A stretch of 64,000 nucleotides of DNA from Teredinibacter turnerae T7901 (GTDB lineage: Bacteria; Pseudomonadota; Gammaproteobacteria; Pseudomonadales; Cellvibrionaceae). Numbering within the stretch: the first letter of the stretch is position 1; each line of letters opens with the position of its first letter. Positions 26,230-35,753 of the stretch are shown here, piece by piece. The stretch spans positions 480,764 to 544,763 of the forward strand of contig NC_012997.1 of assembly GCF_000023025.1 (NCBI RefSeq), read 5' to 3'. The notes below the pieces were generated by a model. The model had not been told where the DNA came from. It did no database searches and saw only the letters and a list, made by a program, of their open reading frames with translations. Both the position numbers and the translations under genes were made by a program.

Positions 26230-26934
26230 TCAGGTTTTGGGCGTACGCGCCAGGCAGGCAATGTCCACCCGGTTGGCGCCCGCGTCACGAAGCAGTTGGG
26301 CGATAGCGCCGACCGTTGCGCCAGTGGTCATTACATCGTCCACCAGGAGTATGTGGCGGTGGCGTACATCGCGGGTAATGGCGTAGCTGTTGCGCACTGC
26401 CCGCTGCCGTTGTGCGCGGTTGAGGGTTTGCTGGTGGCGTCGAAAAGCCGTTTTCTTCAGGCAGTGATCAACCGGTAATTTGAGGTGGTGTGCCAGCGGG
26501 CGGGCGATCACTTCAGCCTGGTTGAACCCGCGTTGTACCAGGCCTGACCAATGCAAGGGGACGGGAACGATCAAGTCGAATACGTTGGTCTGCGGTAGTA
26601 CAGCCAGTAGGTGTTCACTCAACTGCTGACCTACGATCAGCGCATGCTGGTGCTTAAACCGGTTGATCAGCCAGGGAACATAGCCTTGATAAATGAATGC
26701 ACTGTAGGTTCGGTCAAAGGCTGGCGTTGTCTGCAAACACTCGCCGCAAAGAGCGGTATCAGTTGTGGTTGGCAAAGCACAACATTGACACCGTTTACCC
26801 AGGCGGGGTAACTCGTTTTCACACTGGGCACATATCGGTTTGAGAGCCGGGTTGTTGCACAGTATGCACGAGCTTGGTACAGCCTCATCGACACGGGTAG
26901 CAACCTGCGTTAAAAATCGCCGAACTTGATGCAT
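26230..26934 (-). CDS. comF: ComF family phosphoribosyltransferase-like protein
   Basis: 234 residues. The N-terminus contains paired CxxC motifs of a zinc ribbon (CILCNN, CAQC, CQCC, CGEC), as in ComF/GntX. The C-terminal part is a type I phosphoribosyltransferase with the PRPP loop HILLVDDVMTTGATVGA. ComF supports uptake or processing of transforming DNA in naturally competent bacteria. It starts 17 bp from the BirA operator and is divergent from bioB, the same neighbourhood seen in other gammaproteobacteria where comF lies beside bio genes. An effect of BirA on comF is possible from geometry alone. Confidence 0.93.
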   Translation of the reverse strand: MHQVRRFLTQVATRVDEAVPSSCILCNNPALKPICAQCENELPRLGKRCQCCALPTTTDTALCGECLQTTPAFDRTYSAFIYQGYVPWLINRFKHQHALIVGQQLSEHLLAVLPQTNVFDLIVPVPLHWSGLVQRGFNQAEVIARPLAHHLKLPVDHCLKKTAFRRHQQTLNRAQRQRAVRNSYAITRDVRHRHILLVDDVMTTGATVGAIAQLLRDAGANRVDIACLARTPKT

Positions 26935-26950
26935 TTCGAAAAAACGTCCT

Positions 26951-26983
26951 TTGTAAACTTGAGAATCCTTTTTTGGTTGACAA
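26951..26983. promoter_or_regulatory. BirA operator (biotin repressor site)
   Basis: TTGTAAACT-N15-GGTTGACAA, a near-perfect match to the BirA consensus TTGTAAACC-N14-16-GGTTTACAA. It overlaps the -35 hexamer of the bioB promoter, so biotinyl-AMP-bound BirA should repress the operon. Confidence 0.95.
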
Positions 26984-27005
26984 GCATGCGGGCAGTTTTT
27001 ATTGT
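26977..27005 (+). promoter_or_regulatory. Sigma-70 promoter of the biotin operon
   Basis: Perfect -35 TTGACA at 26977-26982, 17-bp spacer, and -10 TATTGT at 27000-27005. The -35 lies inside the right half of the BirA operator. The bioB start is 56 bases beyond the -10. Confidence 0.85.
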
Positions 27006-27060
27006 TCTGGCAATATCTGTGTCAGCCAACCCTCTCTGTATTCGATTTTAAGGAAAAGCC

Positions 27061-28116
27061 ATGACCGCCGAACAGAATTTACTGCGCCACAATTGGACTC
27101 GCGCAGAAGTTGAAGCCCTGTTTGATCTGCCTTTTAACGATTTGATGTTTCGTGCGCAAAGCGTACATCGCCAGTTTTTCGACCCGAATGAAGTGCAGGT
27201 GAGTACCCTTTGCTCTATTAAAACGGGTGCCTGCCCGGAAGATTGCGCCTATTGTCCGCAAAGCTCCCGCTACGACACCGGGTTGGAGCGCGAAAAATTA
27301 ATGGCGGTAGAAAAAGTATTGGAAGAGGCGCGCGCGGCTAAAGACAGCGGCGCCACTCGCTTTTGCATGGGTGCGGCCTGGCGCTCGCCCCACCAGCGCG
27401 ATATGAAATATGTGCTGGATATGGTCAAGGGGGTGAAATCCATGGGGATGGAAACCTGTATGACCCTTGGCATGCTGACAGCCGATCAGGCGCTGGAGCT
27501 CAAAGGTGCTGGCCTCGACTACTACAACCACAATCTGGACACTTCGCCCGAATACTACGACTGCATTATTACCACCCGTACCTATCAGGATCGTCTCGAT
27601 ACCCTGGAAAACGTGCGCGCCGCGGGCATGAAGGTTTGCGCCGGCGGCATTGTTGGTATGGGTGAGGAACAGAAAGATCGCGCGGGCTTGTTGACTCAGT
27701 TAGCGAACATGGATCAGCACCCGGAGTCGGTGCCAATCAATATGCTGGTGCGCGTTGCGGGGACGCCACTGGCGGAGCAGGCTGATCTCGACCCGTTCGA
27801 TTTTATCCGCACGATTGCGGTTGCCCGCATCATGATGCCGGCTTCCCACGTGCGTTTATCGGCTGGTCGCGAGGAAATGAACGATCAAATGCAGTCGCTC
27901 GCATTTTTGGCCGGGGCAAATTCCATCTTCTACGGCGAAAAACTGCTGACTACGCCAAACCCCGAAGCCAACGAAGACATGCAGTTGTTCAAGCGCCTCG
28001 GCATCCGCCCTGAGTCCTACCATGCGGAAGAGCCGGAAGAAGTGCTTGAAGAACAATTGCACGAAAAAATCGTCCAAGCGCAAAACGACCAGTTTTTCTA
28101 CAACGCTGCGAACTAG
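27061..28116 (+). CDS. bioB: Biotin synthase BioB
   Basis: 351 residues. It inserts sulfur into dethiobiotin. The radical SAM cluster motif is C58-x3-C62-x2-C65 (CPEDCAYC), and the auxiliary [2Fe-2S] ligands are expected at later Cys residues (FCMGAAW, MTLGMLT region) and an Arg in the motif RLSAGRE. AAGGAAA stands at a good distance from ATG. It is the first gene of bioB-bioF-bioHC-bioD, controlled by the BirA operator upstream. The C-terminal 30 residues are Glu-rich, as in other gammaproteobacterial BioB. Confidence 0.98.
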   Translation: MTAEQNLLRHNWTRAEVEALFDLPFNDLMFRAQSVHRQFFDPNEVQVSTLCSIKTGACPEDCAYCPQSSRYDTGLEREKLMAVEKVLEEARAAKDSGATRFCMGAAWRSPHQRDMKYVLDMVKGVKSMGMETCMTLGMLTADQALELKGAGLDYYNHNLDTSPEYYDCIITTRTYQDRLDTLENVRAAGMKVCAGGIVGMGEEQKDRAGLLTQLANMDQHPESVPINMLVRVAGTPLAEQADLDPFDFIRTIAVARIMMPASHVRLSAGREEMNDQMQSLAFLAGANSIFYGEKLLTTPNPEANEDMQLFKRLGIRPESYHAEEPEEVLEEQLHEKIVQAQNDQFFYNAAN

Positions 28117-28177
28117 TCTCCGCGATCTACCACGCCATACCGACCGCGGCGCCTGGAGCGCTGCGGCTCTTCCTCAG

Positions 28178-29374
28178 GTGACCCCATTGAATCTGGAAAA
28201 TAGATTGCGCGCCAAACTGGCAGAGCGCCAGATGGCGCATCGCTATCGTACTCGGCGCATTGTCGGCTCGCCGCAAGGTGCGATATTGCAGGAGGGTGGC
28301 CGCCCGCTGCTGAATTTTTGCAGTAACGATTATCTCGGCCTTGCTAATCACCCGCTGGTGGTCGCTGCGTTGCACCAGGGCGCCGCTGATTGGGGCGCTG
28401 GCAGCGGCGCTTCGCATCTAGTGAATGGTCATTCGGCCGAGCACCATGCGCTGGAAGAAGAATTAGCCGAATTCACCGGGCGCGAGCGGGCGCTGCTCTT
28501 CTCCACCGGTTATATGGCCAATATAGGCGTTATTAACGCGCTGGTGGGGCGGGGTGATCGTGTGTTGCAGGACAAACTCAACCATGCATCTCTGCTCGAT
28601 GGTGGCTTGCTCAGCGGTGCCGATTTTCAACGGTATCGGCATAACGATATGGCACACCTTCGCGCGCGCCTCGAAAACTCTGGGGCCGACCAGCAGTTGG
28701 TTGTGGTGGATGGCGTTTTCAGTATGGATGGTGATATGGCTGATCTACCTGCCATTGTGGAAGCTTCGCGTGCCAATAACGCATGGCTAATGGTTGATGA
28801 TGCGCATGGCTTCGGCACTCTCGGTACCCATGGCCGCGGAACTACGGATTATTTTGGTTTGAATCAAACACAGGTGCCGGTGTTGATTGGTACTCTGGGT
28901 AAAGCCTTTGGCACATTTGGCGCGTTTGTTGCTGGTTCTGAGACACTTATCGAAAGTCTCATCCAGTTCTCGCGTACCTACATTTACACTACGGCACTGC
29001 CGCCTGCGGTTGCTGCAGCCACCAGAGCCAGTCTTAGGCTGCTGCGCGACGCCGAAGAGGGTCGCCAGCATTTACAACAACTCATAACCCAGTTTCGGCA
29101 GGGGTGCGACAGTCTGGGCATGGCCCTGATGGATTCCATGTCGCCTATTCAACCACTTATTGTTGGGTCTGACGCCAAGGCCATGCGCATGTCTGCGCGC
29201 CTGGCGGAACTCGGCTGTTGGGTGAGCGCCATACGCCCACCCACAGTCCCGGAGGGTACGGCGCGTTTGCGGGTTACGCTGACCGCGGCACACAACTCCG
29301 AACAGGTGGACAAACTGCTCGAAGCTCTCAACGATGCAGCCAGCCAAGCTGGTGACGAGGAGGTATTGCCATGA
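28178..29374 (+). CDS. bioF: 8-amino-7-oxononanoate synthase BioF
   Basis: About 398 residues. This PLP enzyme condenses pimeloyl-ACP/CoA with alanine. GTG 28178 is chosen because it begins the conserved N-terminus ([19 protein letters not shown]) at the usual distance; the frame is open back to 28022, but that part overlaps bioB and has no coding match. No strong ribosome-binding site precedes it, so the exact start is uncertain. The PLP lysine is in [13 protein letters not shown], the cofactor-aspartate in [12 protein letters not shown], and the Gly/Asn motif in [14 protein letters not shown]. The stop overlaps the start of bioHC in ATGA, which indicates coupling. Confidence 0.93.
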   Translation: MTPLNLENRLRAKLAERQMAHRYRTRRIVGSPQGAILQEGGRPLLNFCSNDYLGLANHPLVVAALHQGAADWGAGSGASHLVNGHSAEHHALEEELAEFTGRERALLFSTGYMANIGVINALVGRGDRVLQDKLNHASLLDGGLLSGADFQRYRHNDMAHLRARLENSGADQQLVVVDGVFSMDGDMADLPAIVEASRANNAWLMVDDAHGFGTLGTHGRGTTDYFGLNQTQVPVLIGTLGKAFGTFGAFVAGSETLIESLIQFSRTYIYTTALPPAVAAATRASLRLLRDAEEGRQHLQQLITQFRQGCDSLGMALMDSMSPIQPLIVGSDAKAMRMSARLAELGCWVSAIRPPTVPEGTARLRVTLTAAHNSEQVDKLLEALNDAASQAGDEEVLP

Positions 29375-31083
29375 CCGAAGTCAACGTTCGAGCCGCAGCC
29401 ACACCGGAAGAAAAGCCCTTTCTGAATCGTACCCGCCACGAGCCCGCTAATCCGCAGCCCAATCGCTCGGTGCTGGTGTTCTTGCACGGGTGGGGCAGCG
29501 ACAAGCGGCAGTGGCAGAGTTTTGTGCCAACTTTACTGGAAGCGTTAGGCGACGAGCGCGAAATGGTGTTTATCGACCTGCCTGGATTTGGCGATAACAG
29601 TGATTTTCGCTGCGATGACCTCGAGCATATGCTCAAACAGCTTGCGCGGATAATCCCGGGCAACGCCACCTTGATAGGCTGGTCGCTTGGCGGCATGATT
29701 GCTACCCAATTGGCGAGCCGTCACCCGGAAAAAATCGGACGCTTGATTACTATTGCCACCAACCCGCTATTTGTTAAAAACGATGCCGAAATTGCAGCGG
29801 GCAAGGCTCCTTGGAAGCATGCCATGGAGCGCGAAACCTTTTCTGATTTTGTCAACGGATTCGCCGATGACCCGGAAGCCACCCTCAAACGCTTCATCGC
29901 GCTTCAGTCTATGGGGGACAGCGAGCGCCGTCAGGTGACCGACACGCTAAAAAACCTGCTTTCTTTCTCCGCGCACAGTCAACAAACCTGCTGGGCGAAT
30001 GCATTGAGCTATCTGGATCAGCTCGATAATCGCACGGCGCTGCGAAATTTAACTCAGCCCGCACTGCACATTTATGGCAAGTCTGATGCGTTAGTGCCGG
30101 TCCGCGCCGGGCGCGCACTGCAGGGATTAGCGCCCTCCCATTGGGTGGAAAGCATAACCGCCGCAGGCCACGCGCCACATATTAGTCACCCCCGTGAAGT
30201 CGCAACTATGATCAACTCATTTCTCCGCCAGCAGGCGCCGCGCTTAAGTCAGCGCAAGCGTCGTATCGCCAATTCGTTCAGCAGCGCCGCCCAGGAGTAC
30301 GATACCTTGGCGCGGTTGCAAAAACGGGTGGTGGACTCGCTGGTGGAATTTAGCCTTGGCACCGGTGGCTCGGTGGGGCAAACCCTGCTGGACCTCGGTT
30401 GCGGCACCGGTTACTGCATTGAACGCCTGCTCCAGCAGTTCCCGGAAATCACCCAGCCCGAGGGCCGCATTCACGCACTGGATATTGCTGAGGGGATGCT
30501 CGATCGCGCGCAGCAGAAGTTCGATGAGCTGGGGGTGGCGGAACAGATTAACTGGCACCTTGGCGATATGGAGTCGCTGCCGTTTGTGGATGAATCTTTC
30601 GACGGCTGCATTTCCAGCCTGACGGTGCAGTGGAGTGAAAATCCCCTGCAGCTGTTTTCGGAAATGTACCGCGCGTTGAAACCTGGCGGATGGTTTGCTC
30701 TGAGTACCCTTGGCCCGGAGACACTGTTCGAGTTGCGATCTGCGTGGCGGATGGTCGATGAGTTCGCTCACGTAAATAAGTTTCTCAGCCTGGAGAGCGT
30801 GAAATCTGTGGCTGAGCAGGCTGGGTTGCAGATGGTCGCCTATAAGTCGGAAACGCCGGTGTTGTATTACCACAGTGTGGTGCACTTAATGCGTGAATTG
30901 AAAGGTATCGGTGCGCACACCATTAATGAAGGCCGTCAGAACGGCTTGATGGGGCGCGCTACCTTCCGCCGATTAGAAGAGGCCTATGACAATTGGCTCG
31001 ACCCGGATCGCGGGTTGCCTGCGCGCTACGAGGTGTACTACATCTATCTGCGTAAACCGCTGGACGAGTCCGCGTCCGCTTGA
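29371..31083 (+). CDS. bioHC: Fused BioH-BioC protein: pimeloyl-ACP methyl ester esterase and malonyl-ACP O-methyltransferase
   Basis: 570 residues made of two enzymes. Residues about 30-285 are an alpha/beta hydrolase like BioH: oxyanion segment [12 protein letters not shown], nucleophile Ser105 in GWSLGG, and His in [11 protein letters not shown]. Residues about 295-570 are a BioC-type SAM methyltransferase: motif [12 protein letters not shown] near 339-349 and the BioC-specific [24 protein letters not shown]. BioC methylates malonyl-ACP to prime pimelate chain synthesis, and BioH removes the methyl ester at the end, so the fusion joins entry and exit steps. Such fusions are known in Saccharophagus and relatives. 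ATG overlaps the bioF stop. Confidence 0.96.
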   Translation: MTEVNVRAAATPEEKPFLNRTRHEPANPQPNRSVLVFLHGWGSDKRQWQSFVPTLLEALGDEREMVFIDLPGFGDNSDFRCDDLEHMLKQLARIIPGNATLIGWSLGGMIATQLASRHPEKIGRLITIATNPLFVKNDAEIAAGKAPWKHAMERETFSDFVNGFADDPEATLKRFIALQSMGDSERRQVTDTLKNLLSFSAHSQQTCWANALSYLDQLDNRTALRNLTQPALHIYGKSDALVPVRAGRALQGLAPSHWVESITAAGHAPHISHPREVATMINSFLRQQAPRLSQRKRRIANSFSSAAQEYDTLARLQKRVVDSLVEFSLGTGGSVGQTLLDLGCGTGYCIERLLQQFPEITQPEGRIHALDIAEGMLDRAQQKFDELGVAEQINWHLGDMESLPFVDESFDGCISSLTVQWSENPLQLFSEMYRALKPGGWFALSTLGPETLFELRSAWRMVDEFAHVNKFLSLESVKSVAEQAGLQMVAYKSETPVLYYHSVVHLMRELKGIGAHTINEGRQNGLMGRATFRRLEEAYDNWLDPDRGLPARYEVYYIYLRKPLDESASA

Positions 31084-31143
31084 GGGCTCGTTTACCAACG
31101 ATGTACTGGGGCCACAAGTTGCCCGAATGAATCAGAGAATCGA

Positions 31144-31845
31144 ATGAAGAGTTATTTTGTCACGGGTACCGACACAGATGCGGGCAAAACGCTGATTGCC
31201 AGCGCGTTATTGTTGAAGGCGCAACAGCATGGATTGGCGACGTTGGGCCTTAAGCCGGTAGCGGCGGGTGGCGCGATGGATGGCGAGCAGTTCTGCAACG
31301 AGGATGCCCTTCTGCTGACGGCCCAGTCCAGCGTAAAACTGCCCTATGAACTGGTTAACCCGGTGTTGTTGCGCGAGCCGATGGCACCGCATATTGCAGC
31401 GCAGCGGGAAGGAAAGCGGTTGAGTGCCGATAAAATCGTTGGCTTCTATCGTGGCGCAGTTATGGGATTGCGGGGCGAAAAAAAACCGGATTTATGTTTG
31501 GTCGAAGGCGCTGGTGGCTGGCGGGTACCGTTAAATAATTCGGTCACCATGGCGGAGGTGGCGAAACTTTTGCAGCTCCCTGTAGTGCTGGTTGTTGGCC
31601 TGAAGCTCGGTTGTTTGAATCACGCCATACTGACCGCAGAAGCCATTGCTCGCGACGGCCTTGTGCTTGCAGGTTGGGTGGCCAGCCAGACGGATCCGCA
31701 GATGACGGTGGTCGATGAGAACCTGACCACCCTGGCGCGCTACATAAATGCGCCATGTTTGGGTTTTGTACCACCCCTTGCCGATCCTTCACCGGAAGCT
31801 GCGGCGGATTTCCTTAATATTGATCCTCTGGGGTTGGCGGGCTGA
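31144..31845 (+). CDS. bioD: ATP-dependent dethiobiotin synthetase BioD
   Basis: 233 residues. It closes the ureido ring of dethiobiotin from DAPA, CO2 and ATP. The P-loop-like GTDTDAGKT is at residues 8-16, LKPVAAGG and the substrate loop VEGAGGWRVPL follow in order. It ends the biotin cluster, 60 bp after bioHC, and no bioA is present in the window; the aminotransferase must be elsewhere. Co-transcription under the BirA-controlled promoter is likely since no promoter stands out in the short gap. Confidence 0.96.
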   Translation: MKSYFVTGTDTDAGKTLIASALLLKAQQHGLATLGLKPVAAGGAMDGEQFCNEDALLLTAQSSVKLPYELVNPVLLREPMAPHIAAQREGKRLSADKIVGFYRGAVMGLRGEKKPDLCLVEGAGGWRVPLNNSVTMAEVAKLLQLPVVLVVGLKLGCLNHAILTAEAIARDGLVLAGWVASQTDPQMTVVDENLTTLARYINAPCLGFVPPLADPSPEAAADFLNIDPLGLAG

Positions 31846-32066
31846 TTTGGGTCCATCCGGAATAAATGACGTTTTTATGAATAAAAGCCTTTAATTTGGA
31901 TTGTATTACCTCTATTTTGTCTTACATAAGTGGCGTTTACAGTGTGTTACGACTGTTTTTTGCTCAAGATAAGGCTTAAACTTCGTACGTAAGTATGGGA
32001 TTTACGTCAAGCTTGGGGGATTGTCCCTGAGCGATTGAGGTTTATTCAGCGCACACGAGGTTAACC

Positions 32067-32375
32067 ATGATTAATTCGGTAATGAGTGAAGGCCTGAAAG
32101 GCATGCAGCACAGCCAGCGCGAGATGCAAAAATCCGCGCAGGAAATTGCCGAGGCCAATATTCGTGAACAGCCATCGGAAACGGTGGAAGTGCAGTCTGT
32201 AACCCGCACGAACCCCGTCGCCCCTGTTGAGGAGCCTGTACGCTCTGATTCCGGTGGCGACATTGTTGAACCTTTAATTGAACTTCGCCGCCAGGAGCAG
32301 TTATTCGATGCTTCGGCTAATGTAGTCTCGGTGGCGGACAAAACTCTCGGGAGCCTGATTGATGTTAAATCATGA
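32067..32375 (+). CDS. Small flagellar rod/hook-like protein
   Basis: 102 residues. The N-terminal helix (MSEGLKGMQHSQREMQKSAQEIAEANI) and the C-terminal helix (FDASANVVSVADKTLGSLIDV) copy the end helices of flagellar axial proteins such as FlgC and FlgE, where they form the coiled-coil core of the rod and hook. The middle is Pro/Ser-rich and short, so the usual D1 domain is missing. Such mini proteins are found scattered in genomes of flagellated gammaproteobacteria. No flagellar gene is adjacent. Function is unknown; structural mimicry or a regulator of assembly is inference. Confidence 0.65.
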   Translation: MINSVMSEGLKGMQHSQREMQKSAQEIAEANIREQPSETVEVQSVTRTNPVAPVEEPVRSDSGGDIVEPLIELRRQEQLFDASANVVSVADKTLGSLIDVKS

Positions 32376-32490
32376 CGTTATTGCTGCTTTCTTTCGCTGG
32401 TTGTTGGGTATGCCGGAGCAACCTCAAATGATCCGGATTCCCGTTGAGGAAGATAAACGCGTACCTCCGCGTCGTCGCGATACTTACTGA
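32362..32490 (+). CDS. Possible small protein of 42 residues
   Basis: ATG 32362 overlaps the last 14 bases of the preceding gene. The frame has an amphipathic hydrophobic start (VIAAFFRWLLGMP) and a basic tail (RVPPRRRDTY). There is no strong ribosome-binding site, but overlap with the upstream stop would allow coupling. Conservation was not tested, so this is a weak call. Confidence 0.35.
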   Translation: MLNHDVIAAFFRWLLGMPEQPQMIRIPVEEDKRVPPRRRDTY

Positions 32491-32535
32491 GGTATCCCGG
32501 CGCAGGTAACGTAGGGTTCAGCGTCGAGGCTCTGC

Positions 32536-33381
32536 GTGATTAGTTCAAACCTGCCATTTCCGTCCGCAGCGAATATCGCTGCATATCCAAGCCCCGCCGC
32601 GCGTCGGTCTGAGGGCTTGTCATCGTTAGTTCCTGCATCACCTGCCCCCTCTCCTGAGCTTTCCTCGCGAGACCGTACGCCGGCCAGCTCTGCCGATTTG
32701 TCTGCGACGCAACGTGTGCAAAGTGCCAATGGATCTGCAGAGGCTGGCGCTGAAGCACCTGATGACCAAGCGCGTCTCGAAAAACGTTTGGAAGAAAAGC
32801 AGCTGCAGGCGGAGCAACAGGAAATTCGCGAACTGTCTGCGCGGGATCGGGAGGTGCGTGCTCACGAACAAGCTCATGCTGCAGTCGGCGGGCAGTATGC
32901 GGGCGCTGCAAGTTTTGATTATCAGCGCGGCCCGGATGGTGTTCGATACGCGGTTGGTGGTGAAGTACCTATCGACGTAGGGCGCGAGCCTACGCCGGAA
33001 GCCACAATCGAAAAAATGCAGGTTGTGAAGCGCGCGGCGCTGGCGCCTGCAGAACCGTCTGCACAGGACCGCCGGGTCGCCGCGGAAGCGTCGCGACAGG
33101 AAGCCGAAGCCAGGCAGGAGCTGCGCAGCGAACAAGCCAAAAACGCAGATAACGACGCTGATGGTGATATGCGCGAGGTGTCTGGTGATGAGAGCGATGA
33201 CACGCTTACCACCCGCCCCACCGATTTAAACGAAACCATCAATCCGAACCGGGAGCGTGTGGCCAACGCTTCGATTTTCCCCTCCTCAACCCAACAGCTG
33301 ACGTCCCGACTAAGCGCCGAGTTTGCCAACGCTAGCGGCTACGAGCAGCGCAGGGGCAGTATCCTCGATCAGATAGTTTAA
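32536..33381 (+). CDS. SprA-like putative metalloprotease family protein
   Basis: 281 residues from GTG 32536. The central motif RDREVRAHEQAHAAVGG contains an H-E-x-x-H-like HEQAH, and the following segment ASFDYQRGPDGVRYAVGGEVPID is the hallmark of the SprA-related / CJM1_0395 family of putative metalloproteases. The N-terminal 75 residues are Ser/Pro/Ala-rich and low complexity. Residues about 78-110 are strongly charged and probably helical. The C-terminal third is rich in Ala/Glu/Arg and then disordered. There is no signal peptide. Proteolysis is inferred from the motif only. Confidence 0.8.
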   Translation: MISSNLPFPSAANIAAYPSPAARRSEGLSSLVPASPAPSPELSSRDRTPASSADLSATQRVQSANGSAEAGAEAPDDQARLEKRLEEKQLQAEQQEIRELSARDREVRAHEQAHAAVGGQYAGAASFDYQRGPDGVRYAVGGEVPIDVGREPTPEATIEKMQVVKRAALAPAEPSAQDRRVAAEASRQEAEARQELRSEQAKNADNDADGDMREVSGDESDDTLTTRPTDLNETINPNRERVANASIFPSSTQQLTSRLSAEFANASGYEQRRGSILDQIV

Positions 33382-33596
33382 TGCAGTGCCGAGCGGGGCT
33401 GGATCGTTTATCTGTGATTTGTCATTTGCGCGTGTCATTAAAATTTTTTTTGGCGCAATCAGAAAAACTTTTTCAACTTTGTTTAGCCGAGATAGTGGAG
33501 CGTAAATGGACGCTCACTTTTCACCGTTCATTGGGATGTGGATAATCGGCGTTTCAACTCCTATTGTTGTAAAAACACAACGGAGAAAAGCGCGCC

Positions 33597-35372
33597 ATGC
33601 CTGATTATAAAGCCCCCCTCGACGACATCCGTTTCGTTATAGAACGTCAGTTGGCCACCTATGAGTTGTGGCATTCTCTCCGCAATTTCGAAGATCTGGA
33701 TAAAAATACTGTTGAAGCCATTCTCTCCGAGTGTGGAAAAATCGCTGGTGATGCCATTGCCCCTTGCAGCCGGGAGGCGGACGAGCAGGGCTGCCAGTTG
33801 CAGGAGGGCAATGTAGCCGTTCCGCAGGGATTTGCCGATGCGTATCAGCTGCTGTGTGATGGCGGTTGGTGCAGCTTGAGCGGAAACCCTGAGTACGGCG
33901 GGATGGGATTGCCGAAAAGCCTGGTCGCCGCGGTGGACGAAATGGTACAGGGTGCGTGTATGTCATTTGGTTTGTTGCCGATGCTGACTGCGGGTGCGTG
34001 CCTCGCTATCGATGCGCACGGCAGTGATGCGCTTAAGTCAACCTACCTGGAAAAAATGTACTCAGGTGCCTGGAGTGGTGCGATGGACCTGACTGAACCT
34101 CACGCGGGAACGGATCTCGGGCTGATTCGTACCCGTGCGGAACCGTTAGCCGACGACAGCTATGCCGTTACCGGCACGAAAATATTTATTACCTGGGGTG
34201 AGCATCAACTAGCAGAAAATATTATTCACCTCGTGTTGGCTAAGTTACCGGATGCACCGGCGGGTTCACGCGGGATCTCTATGTTTTTAGTGCCCAAATA
34301 TATTCCTGATGCACAGGGCGAACCTGGCGAGCGCAACCGGTTCAGTTGTGGTGGGCTCGAGAAAAAAATGGGAATCAAAGCATCACCCACGTGTGTGATG
34401 AATTTTGATGGCGCACGCGGCTGGCTGGTGGGTGAACCCCATAAAGGTTTGCAGGCGATGTTTACTATGATGAACTACGAGCGCTTGGTGGTCGGTATTC
34501 AGGGGGTTGGCGCTGCTGAGGCGTCTTATCAGAATGCGGTTTCCTATGCGCGGGAACGCCTGCAAGGCCGAAGCCCGGTAGGTGCTCATTCGCCGGAAAA
34601 AGAAGCGGACAATTTACTGGTGCACCCGGATGTCCGCCGTATGCTGCTGACCATGCGTGCACTAAACGAAGCGGGCCGCGCATTTTATATTTATGTATCC
34701 CAGTGGCTGGATATCGCTAAATTCTCCGATGATCAGCAGCGCAAAACCCAAGCGGAAGCATTGGTCGCTTTACTCACCCCGGTCGCCAAGGGCTTTATGA
34801 CCGACCGCGCATTCGAAGTGGCAGTATTGGGCCAGCAAGTATACGGTGGGCACGGCTTTATTCGAGAGTGGGGCCAGGAGCAACTGGTGAGGGACACGCG
34901 CATCACCCAAATTTACGAAGGTACTAATGGTGTGCAAGCCATGGATCTGGTGGGGCGAAAAACCGTTGCCACACATGGGCAGCTATTGGACGTTTTTGTT
35001 GGTGATGTGGATGCCTTCGTCGCGGGTCTCGCCAACAAGAGGGAACTGAGTAGTCTGATTACTCCGCTGCAGCAGGCGATTGTGTTACTGCAAACCACTA
35101 CCCACAGCATTGTCCAGCAATCAGCAGACAATCGCTTTTTGCCGGGCGCGGTAGCGGTAGATTATCAGGATATGGTTGGTTATGTTTGCTACGCCTATAT
35201 GTGGTTGCGAGCCGCTGCGGCCGTGCGTGGCGATGACTCTGATTTTGCATCGGCCAAACGGGCGACAGCCGAGTTTTATATGTTAAAGCTGTTACCACAA
35301 GTAGATACATTGGCGCGAAGGGTTGTTGCCGGAAGTGCCCCGGTTATGGCTATGCAGGACGACTGGTTTTAG
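33597..35372 (+). CDS. Acyl-CoA dehydrogenase, long form with C-terminal extension
   Basis: 591 residues. It is an FAD enzyme catalysing alpha,beta-dehydrogenation of acyl-CoA, in the long subgroup with an extra C-terminal domain beyond the catalytic core of about 400 residues. Landmarks are MDLTEPHAGTDLG (FAD/substrate binding), FITWGEHQL, and the catalytic Glu in QIYEGTNGVQAMDL. RGISMFLVPKY is also standard. The gene is preceded by 215 bp of noncoding DNA, and a DUF3094 gene follows at 57 bp. Chain-length preference cannot be read. There is no ETF or thiolase nearby. Confidence 0.93.
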   Translation: MPDYKAPLDDIRFVIERQLATYELWHSLRNFEDLDKNTVEAILSECGKIAGDAIAPCSREADEQGCQLQEGNVAVPQGFADAYQLLCDGGWCSLSGNPEYGGMGLPKSLVAAVDEMVQGACMSFGLLPMLTAGACLAIDAHGSDALKSTYLEKMYSGAWSGAMDLTEPHAGTDLGLIRTRAEPLADDSYAVTGTKIFITWGEHQLAENIIHLVLAKLPDAPAGSRGISMFLVPKYIPDAQGEPGERNRFSCGGLEKKMGIKASPTCVMNFDGARGWLVGEPHKGLQAMFTMMNYERLVVGIQGVGAAEASYQNAVSYARERLQGRSPVGAHSPEKEADNLLVHPDVRRMLLTMRALNEAGRAFYIYVSQWLDIAKFSDDQQRKTQAEALVALLTPVAKGFMTDRAFEVAVLGQQVYGGHGFIREWGQEQLVRDTRITQIYEGTNGVQAMDLVGRKTVATHGQLLDVFVGDVDAFVAGLANKRELSSLITPLQQAIVLLQTTTHSIVQQSADNRFLPGAVAVDYQDMVGYVCYAYMWLRAAAAVRGDDSDFASAKRATAEFYMLKLLPQVDTLARRVVAGSAPVMAMQDDWF

Positions 35373-35429
35373 CAACGCAGACAGCCTTTTCAGCCGTGGC
35401 TCGCTTATTCAAAACTGGAGCGCACAAAT

Positions 35430-35606
35430 ATGGCGAAACTGAGTTTGGAAGACCAACAACGGGTTGACGACTATTTGCAGGCGAGCCTGCACCAGGTGCC
35501 CCGGCGTGATTTTAAGCCGGGCCTTCTGCTCATTGTGCTCATTGGTGTATTACTGCTATTAACCGGGGTGAGCTACTTAGTGGCGTTTGATGCAGGAGTC
35601 GTTTGA
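35430..35606 (+). CDS. DUF3094 family small membrane protein
   Basis: 58 residues. The start KLSLEDQQRVDDYL, followed by a short basic region and one transmembrane helix (LLLIVLIGVLLLLTGVSYLV), is the pattern of DUF3094 proteins known from pseudomonads and relatives. It should be an inner-membrane protein with the N-terminus in the cytoplasm. It lies 57 bp after the acyl-CoA dehydrogenase gene, so it may share its transcript. Function is unknown. Confidence 0.82.
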   Translation: MAKLSLEDQQRVDDYLQASLHQVPRRDFKPGLLLIVLIGVLLLLTGVSYLVAFDAGVV

Positions 35607-35753
35607 CTGGGTAGTGAAGTGCGGCCAGTATTATCTGTGCTCACTTAAATATAGAGACAAAACGAACACAGAGACAAATCGCTTCGAGTGTTTAGGCGTT
35701 GTGTAGATTCCTACCTGCTCTAAATCGGTATAGTTACCTTATTATATTGTTTG

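Noticed and set aside
31846-32066. Sigma-28 (FliA) promoter before the flagellar-like mini protein
   Set aside because: A partial match exists near 32008, but the spacing to any GCCGATAA-like box is wrong.
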